Of a stretch of 18,548 nucleotides of DNA, positions 1-6,778 are shown in pieces. Position 1 is the stretch's first letter; the number at the start of each line of letters is the position of its first letter. Under the pieces are notes generated by a model. The model saw only the letters and a program-made list of their open reading frames with translations, was not told where the DNA came from and ran no database searches. The stretch comes from CAIWXH01 sp964555675 (GTDB lineage Bacteria; Chloroflexota; Chloroflexia; Chloroflexales; Chloroflexaceae). The position numbers were made by a program, and so were the translations under genes. The stretch spans positions 1-18,548 of the forward strand of contig CAZKTU010000122.1 in the NCBI GenBank assembly GCA_964555675.1. The letters run 5' to 3'.

Positions 1-3
1 GGC

Positions 4-9
4 TATAAT
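4..9 (+). promoter_or_regulatory. Possible -10 element (TATAAT) for the first gene pair
   Basis: An exact TATAAT hexamer lies 36 bases before the ATG at 46, which would give a leader of about 30 bases. The -35 region falls outside the window, so only half of the promoter can be seen. A purine-rich GGAGAG just before the ATG provides the ribosome binding site. Confidence 0.4.
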
Positions 10-45
10 GCCGCTCAGGGTTGCGCCATTCCGCGGAGAGATGCC

Positions 46-288
46 ATGAAGCTGATCGTGTTTGTCACCGACGATGCTCACGCCGACGCCAGCGTCGACG
101 CCCTGGTCGAGCAGGGTTTCCGGGTCACCCGGCTGGCCACAACCGGCGGCTTTCTGCGCCGTGGCAACACCACCCTGCTCGTCGGCGTCGAGGATACACA
201 GGTCGAGCGGGCCTACGACCTGGTACGCAAGGCCGCCCCGAACACCCTGGCGATCACCATGGACCTGGAGCGCTACGAGCGGTTGTGA
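46..288 (+). CDS. Cyclic-di-AMP receptor-like (PII-like) protein, short form
   Basis: This 80-residue cytosolic protein resembles the DarA/PstA family of PII-like signal proteins, which bind the second messenger c-di-AMP as trimers. It begins MKLIVFVTDDAHAD. The family's hallmark loop LATTGGFLRRGNTT, which carries ligand-binding residues, lies at about 30-43 and is followed by LLVGVED. The family usually runs to about 109 residues. Here the long segment after the second helix (the B-loop and adjoining strand) seems to be missing, and the chain goes directly to a final strand TLAITMDLERYERL. Start choice: ATG preceded by GGAGAG at a spacing of 5. Its stop overlaps the GTG start of the glycosyltransferase (GTGA), so the two genes are probably translationally coupled. 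The family call is firm from the TTGGFL motif. Whether this short form still binds c-di-AMP is unknown. Confidence 0.85.
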   Translation: MKLIVFVTDDAHADASVDALVEQGFRVTRLATTGGFLRRGNTTLLVGVEDTQVERAYDLVRKAAPNTLAITMDLERYERL

Positions 289-1493
289 GAGTCCTCTACG
301 TCGCCGCCGGCATCCCGGTGCCCGGGGCCCTCGGCGGGAGCACCCACGCCTACGAGGTGGCCCGCGGCCTCGCCCGCCTGGGACACGAGGTCCACCTTGT
401 GGCCGCCTCGCGCGAGGGCTGGGCCGGCCTCGCCCCCTTCGCTCGCCCGGTCTCGTCGCAGCTCGACGGCTTCCACCTGCACCAGCAGGACGTGCCCAAG
501 GCCCTCAGCCTGCTGGGCGCGGCGCCTATACTGCGCCTGGCCCGCGCCCTCAGGCCCGACGCCGTGATCGAGCGCTACTACAACTTCGCCGGCGCCGGCA
601 TGCTGGCCGCCCGCAGCCTCGGCCTGCCCGCCCTGCTCGAGGTCAACGCCCTGATCGTCGACCCGCCCGCCGTGCGCAAGCGCCGCCTGGACGACGCCCT
701 GGGCGGCCCGATGCGCCGCTGGGCCGAGTGGCAGTGCCGCGCCGCCGGCGCGATCGTCACTCCGCTCCACACCACCGTGCCCCCCGCCATCCCCCGCGCG
801 AAGATCGTCGAGCTGCCCTGGGGGGCCGACACCGAGCGCTTCGCCGCCGTGGCCGCCGGGCGCGGGTCGTGGGCCGGCCGTAGCCCCAACCTCGTCTTCA
901 TGGGCTCGTTCCGGGCATGGCACGGCGTCACCGACTTCGTGCGCGCCGGGGTGCTGCTGCTCGAGCAGGGGCGCGACGTGCGCTTCACGCTGATCGGCGA
1001 CGGCCCCGAGCGTCCCGCCGCCGAGGCCATCGCAGCCCCGTGGGCCGGGCGCTTCACCTTCACGGGCGCCGTGCCCTACGGGCAGGTGCCCGCCCTGCTG
1101 GCCGCCGCCGATATCGGGGTGGCCCCGTTCAATACGGCGCCCCACCCGGCCCTGCGGGCCGCGGGCTTCTTCTGGTCGCCCCTCAAGATCTACGAGTACA
1201 TGGCGGCCGGGCTGCCGGTGGTGACCGCCGCCATCCCGCCCCTCGACGAGGTGGTGCGCGAGGGCCGCGAGGGCGCCCTCTTCCCCGAGGGCGATCTGCC
1301 CGCTTTGGCCGCCGCCGTGGCCCGCCTGCTCGACGAGCCCGCCGCCGCCCTGGCTATGGGCCGCGCCGCCCGCGACCGTGTCGTCGCCCGTTACTCCTGG
1401 GAGCGCCACTGTGTCGAGCTCGAGCGCCTCCTGCGCGGGCTGGTTGCGGCCCGAGGCGGGCCCGGCATCCCGCTCGGGCGCGCGGCGCTGTGA
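285..1493 (+). CDS. Glycosyltransferase family 4 (GT-B fold)
   Basis: This protein of about 402 residues probably transfers a sugar from a nucleotide-sugar donor to an envelope glycan or glycolipid; donor and acceptor cannot be read from sequence. The N-terminal Rossmann domain starts MRVLYVAAGIPVPG, with the glycine turn ALGGSTHAYEVARGLA (residues 15-30) typical of GT4 acceptor domains. The C-terminal domain has NLVFMGSF (202-209), FTLIGDGPE (234-242), and the donor-site segment SPLKIYEYMAAGLPVV (298-313), the family's usual E-x7-E region. The GTG at 285 is chosen because homology begins there and it overlaps the preceding stop by four bases. The frame stays open upstream, but that part is the shadow of the neighbouring gene. 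Length is normal for GT4. The tail after about residue 385 is Gly/Pro/Ala-rich and probably disordered. Confidence 0.88.
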   Translation: MRVLYVAAGIPVPGALGGSTHAYEVARGLARLGHEVHLVAASREGWAGLAPFARPVSSQLDGFHLHQQDVPKALSLLGAAPILRLARALRPDAVIERYYNFAGAGMLAARSLGLPALLEVNALIVDPPAVRKRRLDDALGGPMRRWAEWQCRAAGAIVTPLHTTVPPAIPRAKIVELPWGADTERFAAVAAGRGSWAGRSPNLVFMGSFRAWHGVTDFVRAGVLLLEQGRDVRFTLIGDGPERPAAEAIAAPWAGRFTFTGAVPYGQVPALLAAADIGVAPFNTAPHPALRAAGFFWSPLKIYEYMAAGLPVVTAAIPPLDEVVREGREGALFPEGDLPALAAAVARLLDEPAAALAMGRAARDRVVARYSWERHCVELERLLRGLVAARGGPGIPLGRAAL

Positions 1494-1584
1494 CCAGTTC
1501 CGCCGCGCAATGGTCATCTCTCTATAGCCGGCCGCGTTCGCCCCGGCGCACTGTCAAACAGCCCTGCCTGGAGATGCCCTAACG

Positions 1585-2427
1585 ATGTCGATCAGAGAGC
1601 CGAGCGTCACCCTGCCCCTGTTCGCCCGCGTCCGCGAGCTGGCGAGAGCGATCACCGAGTCGTTGCTCTTTCAGCAGTTTATCGTCGCGGTGATCATCAT
1701 CAATGCCGTGACCCTGGGGCTCGAGACGATCGACTTCGAGTCGGCCTCGGTCGAGGTCATCCTGAGCACGATCGACCATATCGCGCTCGCGATCTTCGTG
1801 GTCGAGATCGGCCTCAAGCTGATCGCCCAGGGCCGCCGCTTCTTCAGCAGCGGCTGGAACCTCTTCGACGTGGCGATTGTCGGCATCTCGTTCGCCCCCG
1901 CCGCCGGCGGCCTCTCGGTGCTGCGGGTGCTGCGCATCCTGCGCATCAGCCGCCTCTTCAGCGTGGTGCCCAGCCTGCGCCTGATCGTCGAGGCCCTCGT
2001 CGGCGCCATCCCGGGGATGACCTCGATCATGCTGGTGCTGGCCCTGATCTTCTATATCAGCTCGGTGCTCGCGACCAAGATCTTCGGCGAGCAGTTCCCC
2101 CAGCAGTTCGGCAGCCTCGACGTCTCGGCCCTGACCCTCTTCCAGCTCATGACCCTCGACGGCTGGAGCGGCGAGATCGTGCGCCCGGTCATGGAGCTCT
2201 ACCCCTGGTCCTGGCTCTTCTTCATCCCCTTCATCGTGATCACCTCCTTCGCCGTGCTCAATCTGTTCATCGGCGTGCTGATGAGCAATATCGAGGCCCA
2301 GCAAGAGCAGCGCGAGGTCGAGCGCGACGAGCTGCTGCGCGAGACGATCAACCGCATGGCCGCCGAGATGAGCGAGGTGCGGGCCATGCTGCGCGAGCGC
2401 GCGGCCGAGGCTCCACCTCGCGACTGA
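1585..2427 (+). CDS. Voltage-gated cation channel, NaChBac-type (ion transporter family)
   Basis: This 280-residue inner-membrane protein is one subunit of a probable homotetrameric voltage-gated channel. S1 spans about 29-47, S2 60-80 (with E74) and S3 91-106 (with D95). S4 covers 110-135 and carries arginines at every third position (R114, R117, R120, R123). S5 spans about 141-167, the pore helix and filter 181-197, and S6 about 207-236. A charged, heptad-like C-terminal helix from 237 to 275 matches the coiled coil that tetramerises bacterial Nav channels. The filter reads T190-L-D-G-W-S-G-E. Typical bacterial Nav filters read TLESW, so D192 and G193 are unusual and could mean calcium permeability. 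Start: ATG with GGAG about 11 bases upstream. The 91-base gap from the glycosyltransferase shows no clear promoter, so cotranscription is possible. Confidence 0.92.
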   Translation: MSIREPSVTLPLFARVRELARAITESLLFQQFIVAVIIINAVTLGLETIDFESASVEVILSTIDHIALAIFVVEIGLKLIAQGRRFFSSGWNLFDVAIVGISFAPAAGGLSVLRVLRILRISRLFSVVPSLRLIVEALVGAIPGMTSIMLVLALIFYISSVLATKIFGEQFPQQFGSLDVSALTLFQLMTLDGWSGEIVRPVMELYPWSWLFFIPFIVITSFAVLNLFIGVLMSNIEAQQEQREVERDELLRETINRMAAEMSEVRAMLRERAAEAPPRD

Positions 2428-2456
2428 TTGCAGAGATCGGCCGAATCTGGCATAAT
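2428..2456 (+). promoter_or_regulatory. Promoter for the ABC-F/methyltransferase unit
   Basis: TTGCAG (2428-2433), a 17-base spacer and CATAAT (2451-2456) preceded by TG at -14/-15 (TGGCATAAT) make an extended -10 sigma-70-type promoter. It starts at the base after the channel's stop codon. Transcription would begin near 2463, just before the leader hairpin. Confidence 0.6.
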
Positions 2457-2466
2457 GATCATCGGT

Positions 2467-2484
2467 GCGGGGCCATTGCCCCGC
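2467..2484 (+). promoter_or_regulatory. Leader hairpin in the 5' UTR of the ABC-F gene
   Basis: GCGGGGC-CATT-GCCCCGC forms a perfect 7-bp GC stem with a 4-base loop. It lies immediately after the predicted transcription start and 25 bases before the ATG. No U-run follows, so it is not an obvious intrinsic terminator. It may stabilise the transcript's 5' end or act in attenuation, which is known for several ABC-F genes. Confidence 0.5.
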
Positions 2485-2509
2485 CCGTTTCGTGTTGGAG
2501 ACGAGCATT

Positions 2510-4453
2510 ATGACGATTGCGAGCATTGGCGCCCTGGGCAAGCACTACGGCGCCGAGCTGATCTTCGAAGATATTAGCTTCCAGGTGGCCCGCGGCGACA
2601 AAGTCGCCCTGGTCGGCATCAACGGCGCCGGCAAGAGCACCCTGCTGAAGATTATCGCCGGCATCGAGACCCCCGACGCCGGCCAGGTGGCCATGGCCCG
2701 CGGCACCCGCGTGGCCTACCTCGCCCAGGAGGTTCGCTTCAGCGGCGAGCGCACCCTCTGGGAGGAGATGGAGGACGCCCTCAGCGCCCTCGCCCTCCTG
2801 CGCGACGAGATCGCCGCCCTCGAGCCGGTGATCGCCGACACGGCCGCCCCCGGCTGGGAGCAGGCGATGGAGCGCTACGGCGAGCTGAGCGCCCGCTTCG
2901 AGCACGCCGGCGGCTACGAGATCGAGCCCCGCATCAAGCGCACCCTCCAGGGCCTCGGCTTCCACGAGGCGCAGTACCACCAGCGCCTCGGCCAGTTCTC
3001 GGGCGGCCAGAAGACCCGCGCCGCCCTCGCGGCGACCCTACTCTCGGACCCCGACCTGCTCTTGCTCGACGAGCCCACCAACCACCTCGATATGCAGGCC
3101 CTCGAGTGGCTCGAGCAGTTCTTGCGCAACTGGGAGGGCACGATGATCGTGATCTCCCACGACCGCTACTTCCTCGACCGGGTCACCAAGCGCACCCTCG
3201 AGATCGCCTTCGGCAAGCTCGAGGACTACCCGGCCCCCTACAATAAGTACCTCGAGCTGAAGGCCGAGCGCCTCGAGCGCCGCCTGAAGGAGTTTCAGGC
3301 CCAGCAGGACTTCATCGCCAAGACCGAGGACTTCATCCGCCGCTACAAGGCCGGCCAGCGCGCCCGCGAGGCCAAGGGCCGCGAGAAGCGCCTCGAGCGC
3401 CTCAAGCGCGACCACGGCCTCGAGCGCCCCAAGGAGCAGACCAAGCTGCGGCTCTTCCTCGACTCGAAGCTGCGCAGCGGTGAGCTCGTGCTGGCCCTCG
3501 ATGGCCTGGTGGTGGGCTACCCCGGCGACCGGCGCCACGAGTCCGACCCGCGCGTGCTGCTGCGCGCCGACGGCCTCGAGATCCACCGCGGCGACCGGGT
3601 GGCCCTCCTCGGCCCCAACGGCGCCGGCAAGACGACCCTGCTGCGCACCCTGATCGACGAGCTGAAGCCGCTCCAGGGCCTGCCGCGCCTGGGCCACAAG
3701 GTGCATATCGGCTACTACGCCCAGGGCCACGATGTGCTCAACTGGAACGCCACCGTGCTGGAGGAGTTGACCCGCGCCAGCCCCAGCCTGGGCGAGCCGG
3801 CGGCCCGCAATCTGCTCGGGCGCTTCCTCTTCAGCGGCGACGACGTCTTCAAGCGCGTCGGCGACCTCAGCGGCGGCGAGCGTTCGCGCGTGGCACTGGC
3901 CCAGCTCACCCTGCTGCCCGGCAACCTGCTCATCCTCGACGAGCCGACCAACCACCTCGACATCGGCGCCCGCGAGGCCCTCGAGGGCGTGCTCAAGGAG
4001 TACCCCGGCTCGATCCTCTTCGTCTCTCACGACCGCTACTTCATCGACGCCGTGGCCGACAAGGTCTGGAATGTCGAGCAGGGCCGCGTGCGCGAGTACC
4101 TCGGCGGCTACAGCGACTTCGTGCTGGCCCGCGATCGCCAGGACGAGCGGCGGCAGACGGCCGACGATAGCCAGGGCGCCGCCCAGCGCCAGGAGCCAGC
4201 CAGGATCCCCGCCCCCTCGGCGACGACCGCCGGCCCGTCCTCACCAGAGGACCGGCAGCGCAAGAAGCGCCTGGCCGCGATCGAGGCCGAGGTGGCCCTG
4301 CTCGAGCAGGAGCTCGGCAAGCTCAAGGCGGACCTCGAGCGCGCCAGCGCCGCCCAGGACGTCAAGAAGGTCACGGCCCTCGGCACCCAGTATGCCGAGC
4401 TCGAGACCCTGCTCGCCGAGAAGTACGCTCAGTGGGAGCAACTGGCCGCTTAG
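2510..4453 (+). CDS. ABC-F family ATPase (ribosome-associated, no membrane domain)
   Basis: This 647-residue cytosolic protein has two ABC cassettes and no transmembrane segment. ABC-F proteins bind the ribosomal E site and act in translation or antibiotic protection. Cassette 1 has Walker A GINGAGKST (36-44), signature FSGGQ (163-167), Walker B LLLLDEPTNHLD (183-194) and switch SHDRY (216-220). The linker at about 240-320 is a long Lys/Arg/Glu-rich helical hairpin, the position of the family's P-site tRNA interaction motif. Cassette 2 has GPNGAGKTT (368-376), LSGGE (453-457), LLILDEPTNHLD (473-484) and SHDRY (506-510). After a disordered stretch (about 550-582) comes a coiled-coil C-terminal domain (583-645) like that of Uup. 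ATG 2510 is preferred over an in-frame GTG at 2465 because GGAG sits 9 bases upstream of it. The exact subfamily, and any resistance role, cannot be decided here. Confidence 0.95.
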   Translation: MTIASIGALGKHYGAELIFEDISFQVARGDKVALVGINGAGKSTLLKIIAGIETPDAGQVAMARGTRVAYLAQEVRFSGERTLWEEMEDALSALALLRDEIAALEPVIADTAAPGWEQAMERYGELSARFEHAGGYEIEPRIKRTLQGLGFHEAQYHQRLGQFSGGQKTRAALAATLLSDPDLLLLDEPTNHLDMQALEWLEQFLRNWEGTMIVISHDRYFLDRVTKRTLEIAFGKLEDYPAPYNKYLELKAERLERRLKEFQAQQDFIAKTEDFIRRYKAGQRAREAKGREKRLERLKRDHGLERPKEQTKLRLFLDSKLRSGELVLALDGLVVGYPGDRRHESDPRVLLRADGLEIHRGDRVALLGPNGAGKTTLLRTLIDELKPLQGLPRLGHKVHIGYYAQGHDVLNWNATVLEELTRASPSLGEPAARNLLGRFLFSGDDVFKRVGDLSGGERSRVALAQLTLLPGNLLILDEPTNHLDIGAREALEGVLKEYPGSILFVSHDRYFIDAVADKVWNVEQGRVREYLGGYSDFVLARDRQDERRQTADDSQGAAQRQEPARIPAPSATTAGPSSPEDRQRKKRLAAIEAEVALLEQELGKLKADLERASAAQDVKKVTALGTQYAELETLLAEKYAQWEQLAA

Positions 4454-4474
4454 CCGCGGGCCGCCGGCAGAATC

Positions 4475-5230
4475 ATGGAGCTCTACCGCGGCTACGCACC
4501 CATCTACGACGCCATCGGCCAGGGCGCCTTCGCCCAGGGTCTGGTCGGGCGCGTCCTCGCCGCCTTGCCGGAGCCGCCCGCCCGGGCCCTCGACCTGGCC
4601 TGCGGCACGGGTGCGGCCACCCTGGCCCTGGCCGCGGCCGGCGCCGAGACGGTCGGGGTCGACCGCTCGCCCGAGATGCTCGCCATCGCCCGCGCCCGCG
4701 CCCAAGCTCTCCCCATCACCTTTATCGAGGCCGACATCAGGTACTTGCCGATCGGCGCGCCTTCAGCTTACCCCCTGCATCCCGCCTCGTTCGACCTGAT
4801 CACCTGCCTGTACGACAGCCTCAACTACCTCACGGGCGACGGCGAGCTCGCGCAGACTCTGGCGGGGGCCGCGCAGCTGCTCGCCCCGGGCGGGCGCCTG
4901 ATCTTCGACCTGAACACCGAGCACGAGTTCGCGGCCTGGGACGACGTCGACCAGGTCGTCTACGACGAGGGCGGCATCCTGGTCTATAACCGCCTGAGCT
5001 ACGACGGGAGCGCGCGCCTGGCCCACGGCCGGATCGTCTGGTTCGTGCGCGAGGGCGAGCGCTGGTGGCGCGGCGAGGAGACCCATGCCGAGCGGGCCTG
5101 GCGCGACGAGGAGGTGGTGGCCGCCCTCGCCGCCGCGGGCCTGACCCTGATCGCTCGCCGCACCCCCGACTGGCAGCTCGCCCCGCCCGACGCGCCCCGC
5201 GTGGTCTACGAGGCGAGCAAACCCGCCTGA
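4475..5230 (+). CDS. Class I SAM-dependent methyltransferase
   Basis: This 251-residue soluble enzyme begins MELYRGYAPIYDAI, typical of small-molecule class I methyltransferases. Motif I, ALDLACGTG (38-46), binds S-adenosylmethionine. GVDRSPEML (61-69) carries the acidic ribose ligand, EADIRYLPI (85-93) is motif II, and FDLITCLYDSLNYL (106-119) is the post-II region. LLAPGGRLIFDLNT (135-148) is motif III. The C-terminal half is a beta-rich domain with several Trp and Arg residues that probably shapes the acceptor site. The substrate is unknown. It begins 21 bases after the ABC-F stop, so the two are likely cotranscribed. The Shine-Dalgarno is weak, which suggests translation by coupling or re-initiation. 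Its stop lies 3 bases from that of the convergent gene. Confidence 0.9.
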   Translation: MELYRGYAPIYDAIGQGAFAQGLVGRVLAALPEPPARALDLACGTGAATLALAAAGAETVGVDRSPEMLAIARARAQALPITFIEADIRYLPIGAPSAYPLHPASFDLITCLYDSLNYLTGDGELAQTLAGAAQLLAPGGRLIFDLNTEHEFAAWDDVDQVVYDEGGILVYNRLSYDGSARLAHGRIVWFVREGERWWRGEETHAERAWRDEEVVAALAAAGLTLIARRTPDWQLAPPDAPRVVYEASKPA

Positions 5231-5233
5231 CTG

Positions 5234-5788
5234 CTAGGTCCCCTTCGGCTCGACCTGGCCCTTGCGCGTCGTCGACGGTACCACCCCCGACGTCCCTGCA
5301 CCAATGTCCCAGTAGCCGGGGCCCCGCGCGCCTGTGGGCTCGTCGGTCATAGCGTCGCCGGTCGCGGCCGCCACCGCCAAGGGTCCGGCCGCCGGCGAGC
5401 CCGTGCCCGCGCCCGAGACGGGCAGCGCGGCGCCCGCCTTGAGGCCGCTGAGGCCCTCCTGGGGCCCGCCCTGGGCGGGGATGGGGTTCAGGCCGACGCC
5501 GGTCTCGAGGGGGTCGCGCGTCGAGGTGTGGCCCTGCTGGTCCGGGCGCTCGTCGTCCCTGGCCCCGGGGTCCAGCATGGGGTCGCGCTCGTCGCCGGTC
5601 ACATAACGGATCTGCCCCGCGTCGATCAGGCCGCGCAGCAAGGCGTCGGCCTCGTCGGCGCCAAGGGACAGCTCGTCGCGCAGGGCGCGGGCCATGGCGG
5701 CGCGGCCCTCGTCGATTCCGCTCGGGTAGCGTACCCCCAGCCGCCTGCGCAGGATCTCGACCAGATCATCGCTCTGTCGCTCTGTCAC
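5234..5788 (-). CDS. Small protein with helical N-domain and disordered tail, function unknown
   Basis: This 184-residue protein was not recognised. Residues 1-64 look folded and mostly helical (DDLVEILRRRLGV, then GRAAMARALRDELSLGADEADALLRGLIDAG) and end in a strand-like QIRYVT, an arrangement that could be a small winged-helix or helical-bundle domain. From about 65 to 184 the chain is Gly/Pro/Ala/Thr-rich, with no predicted structure, no signal peptide and no membrane segment. The GTG start is well supported: AAAGGAGG lies 6 bases upstream, one of the strongest ribosome binding sites here. It follows the SGNH hydrolase on the same strand after 61 bases, so the two may share a transcript. 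It converges with the methyltransferase, the stops being 3 bases apart. A stress-related or DNA-binding role is conceivable but not supported. Confidence 0.7.
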   Translation of the reverse strand: MTERQSDDLVEILRRRLGVRYPSGIDEGRAAMARALRDELSLGADEADALLRGLIDAGQIRYVTGDERDPMLDPGARDDERPDQQGHTSTRDPLETGVGLNPIPAQGGPQEGLSGLKAGAALPVSGAGTGSPAAGPLAVAAATGDAMTDEPTGARGPGYWDIGAGTSGVVPSTTRKGQVEPKGT

Positions 5789-5849
5789 GGCGCTCCTCCT
5801 TTCACTGCCAAATCTCGCAGGGCTAGAGGAGCAAAGAGCGTGCCAGCCT

Positions 5850-6593
5850 TCAGGGGTAGGCGAGGGCCTCGAGGAAGCGCTCGGCGATCAGGCGATGGCC
5901 CTGGGCATTGGCGTGGATATCGCCGAAGAGGATGAAGGTGTGGGTGTAGAAGCGCCCGCCGGTGAAGTCGTCGTAGACATCGGCCACGGCGACACCGCGG
6001 CGCCCGGCCTCCTCGCGGATGGCCTGATTGAGCTGCTCGACCCAATAGGCGTCGCCACCCTCGAGGCTAGGGTCGCCCCCGTAGGGGTTGTAGTAGGTCA
6101 TGATCGCGATGTCGGCGGCGGGGCCGGCGGCGGCCTGCAGCTCGTCGAGGATGCGCGCGATATTGCGCCTGGCCGTATCGACGGCGGCGGCCCGCTCGGC
6201 GACGCCGGCCCGCTCGACGTTGCGCAGGTCGTTCCCGCCGATGTCGAGGGTGATCGGGCTGACCCGCAGGCCCTTGCCGCGGGCCTCGCGCAGCAGGGCC
6301 ACGGCGCGGGGCAGCTGCCGGCCGACAAACGAGCCGGTCGTCTCGCCGGGCACGGCGAGGTTGACGGTCTCGATGGGGGCGCGGCCGGCGAGGTCGGCGC
6401 CGACCAGGGCCGGATAGCTCTGCGTGGCCTGCTCGTCGAGCCTGAAGCCCCAGGCCAACGAGTCGCCGAGGGCGAGGTGCAGGTCGCCCTGGCCGCGCGG
6501 GGCGTAGGGGCGGGGCTGCTGGCCCGCCCAGGCGAGGCCGACGCCGACGAGGGCGAGGGCGGTGGCGAACAGTATCAGGAGGCGCTGTTGCAT
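5850..6593 (-). CDS. SGNH/GDSL-family hydrolase, membrane-anchored or secreted
   Basis: This 247-residue protein is a predicted esterase, lipase or deacetylase of the SGNH fold. An N-terminal hydrophobic segment (residues 4-23, LLILFATALALVGVGLAWAG) is a signal peptide or signal anchor, so the enzyme probably acts outside the membrane. Block I is ALGDSLAWG with nucleophile S45. Block II is NLAVPGETTG (oxyanion G83) and block III is DIGGNDLRN (N121). Block V is DIHANAQGH (225-233) with the catalytic His, followed by a typical terminal helix RLIAERFLEAL. Substrates could be acylated polysaccharides or lipids. The ATG has no recognisable Shine-Dalgarno and starts 17 bases after the U-run of an intrinsic terminator, so expression may depend on read-through of that terminator. 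Confidence 0.88.
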   Translation of the reverse strand: MQQRLLILFATALALVGVGLAWAGQQPRPYAPRGQGDLHLALGDSLAWGFRLDEQATQSYPALVGADLAGRAPIETVNLAVPGETTGSFVGRQLPRAVALLREARGKGLRVSPITLDIGGNDLRNVERAGVAERAAAVDTARRNIARILDELQAAAGPAADIAIMTYYNPYGGDPSLEGGDAYWVEQLNQAIREEAGRRGVAVADVYDDFTGGRFYTHTFILFGDIHANAQGHRLIAERFLEALAYP

Positions 6594-6610
6594 AGTGCGG
6601 TGGCTAGGGC

Positions 6611-6639
6611 AAAGAAAAAGCCCCTGCGGTGCAGGGGCT
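6611..6639 (-). terminator. Intrinsic terminator between the 15-codon ORF and the SGNH gene
   Basis: Read on the minus strand, AGCCCCTGC-ACC-GCAGGGGCT forms a 9-bp stem with a 3-base loop, followed by TTTTTCTTT. The plus strand has no U-run after the stem, so the element works in the minus direction. It ends the short transcript from the promoter at 6779-6807 and lies 17 bases before the SGNH hydrolase ATG. Confidence 0.9.
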
Positions 6640-6654
6640 CTCCTGGGGAAAGGG

Positions 6655-6728
6655 GTCGCCGGTTCGGTGAGACCTAGAGAGTCGCACCAACGGCGACGCC
6701 CATACGCTTACTATCATTCATGGGCATC
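6655..6728 (-). promoter_or_regulatory. Two partly competing RNA hairpins over the 15-codon ORF
   Basis: Stem 1 pairs GAUGCCCAU (6728-6720), which includes the end of the Shine-Dalgarno and the first two bases of the start codon, with AUGGGCGUC (6703-6695). It has 9 pairs, one of them G-U, and a 16-base loop. Stem 2 pairs GUCGCCG-UU-GGUG (6697-6685) with CACC-GAAC-CGGCGAC (6669-6655). It has 13 pairs with two one-base bulges, and the UAG stop codon sits in its loop. The two stems share three bases (6695-6697), so they cannot both form fully. Such an arrangement fits control of initiation or attenuation; the pairing was read by eye, without folding energies. Confidence 0.5.
6674..6721 (-). CDS. 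15-residue peptide: small gene or leader peptide
   Basis: The ORF encodes MNDSKRMGVAVGATL and stops at TAG. A 12-base match to the 16S anti-Shine-Dalgarno (GAAGGAGGTGAT, 6726-6737) stands at ideal spacing, 8 bases from GGAGG to the ATG. A consensus promoter lies 58 bases upstream and an intrinsic terminator follows 35 bases after the stop. Codons for residues 2-6 (AAT GAT AGT AAG CGT) are not the G/C-ending ones used elsewhere in this window. The peptide has a polar start and a small hydrophobic end, too short for a membrane helix. No family was recognised. It is either a genuine tiny gene or the translated leader of an attenuator controlling the SGNH hydrolase. Confidence 0.6.
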   Translation of the reverse strand: MNDSKRMGVAVGATL

Positions 6729-6778
6729 ACCTCCTTCGTGCCTGGTCGGCAGTTTTGATTGATACATCCCACACGAAC

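Noticed and set aside
21..284. Upstream extension of the glycosyltransferase frame to position 21
   Set aside because: It overlaps the c-di-AMP-receptor-like gene in another frame and reads as Arg/Pro-rich noise. Homology begins at MRVLYVAAG, encoded from the GTG at 285.
2467..2484. Leader hairpin considered as an intrinsic terminator of the channel gene
   Set aside because: It is followed by CCCGTTTCG, without a U-run, and lies downstream of a credible promoter, so it is more likely part of the ABC-F leader.
3038..4030. Long minus-strand open frame opposite the ABC-F gene
   Set aside because: It is the antisense shadow of the two ATPase cassettes; the translation is Leu/Glu/Val/Gly repetitive and matches no family.
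5895..6677. Plus-strand open frame opposite the SGNH hydrolase
   Set aside because: It is antisense to a gene with all SGNH blocks, and its Gly/Ala/Asp-rich translation has no recognisable domain.
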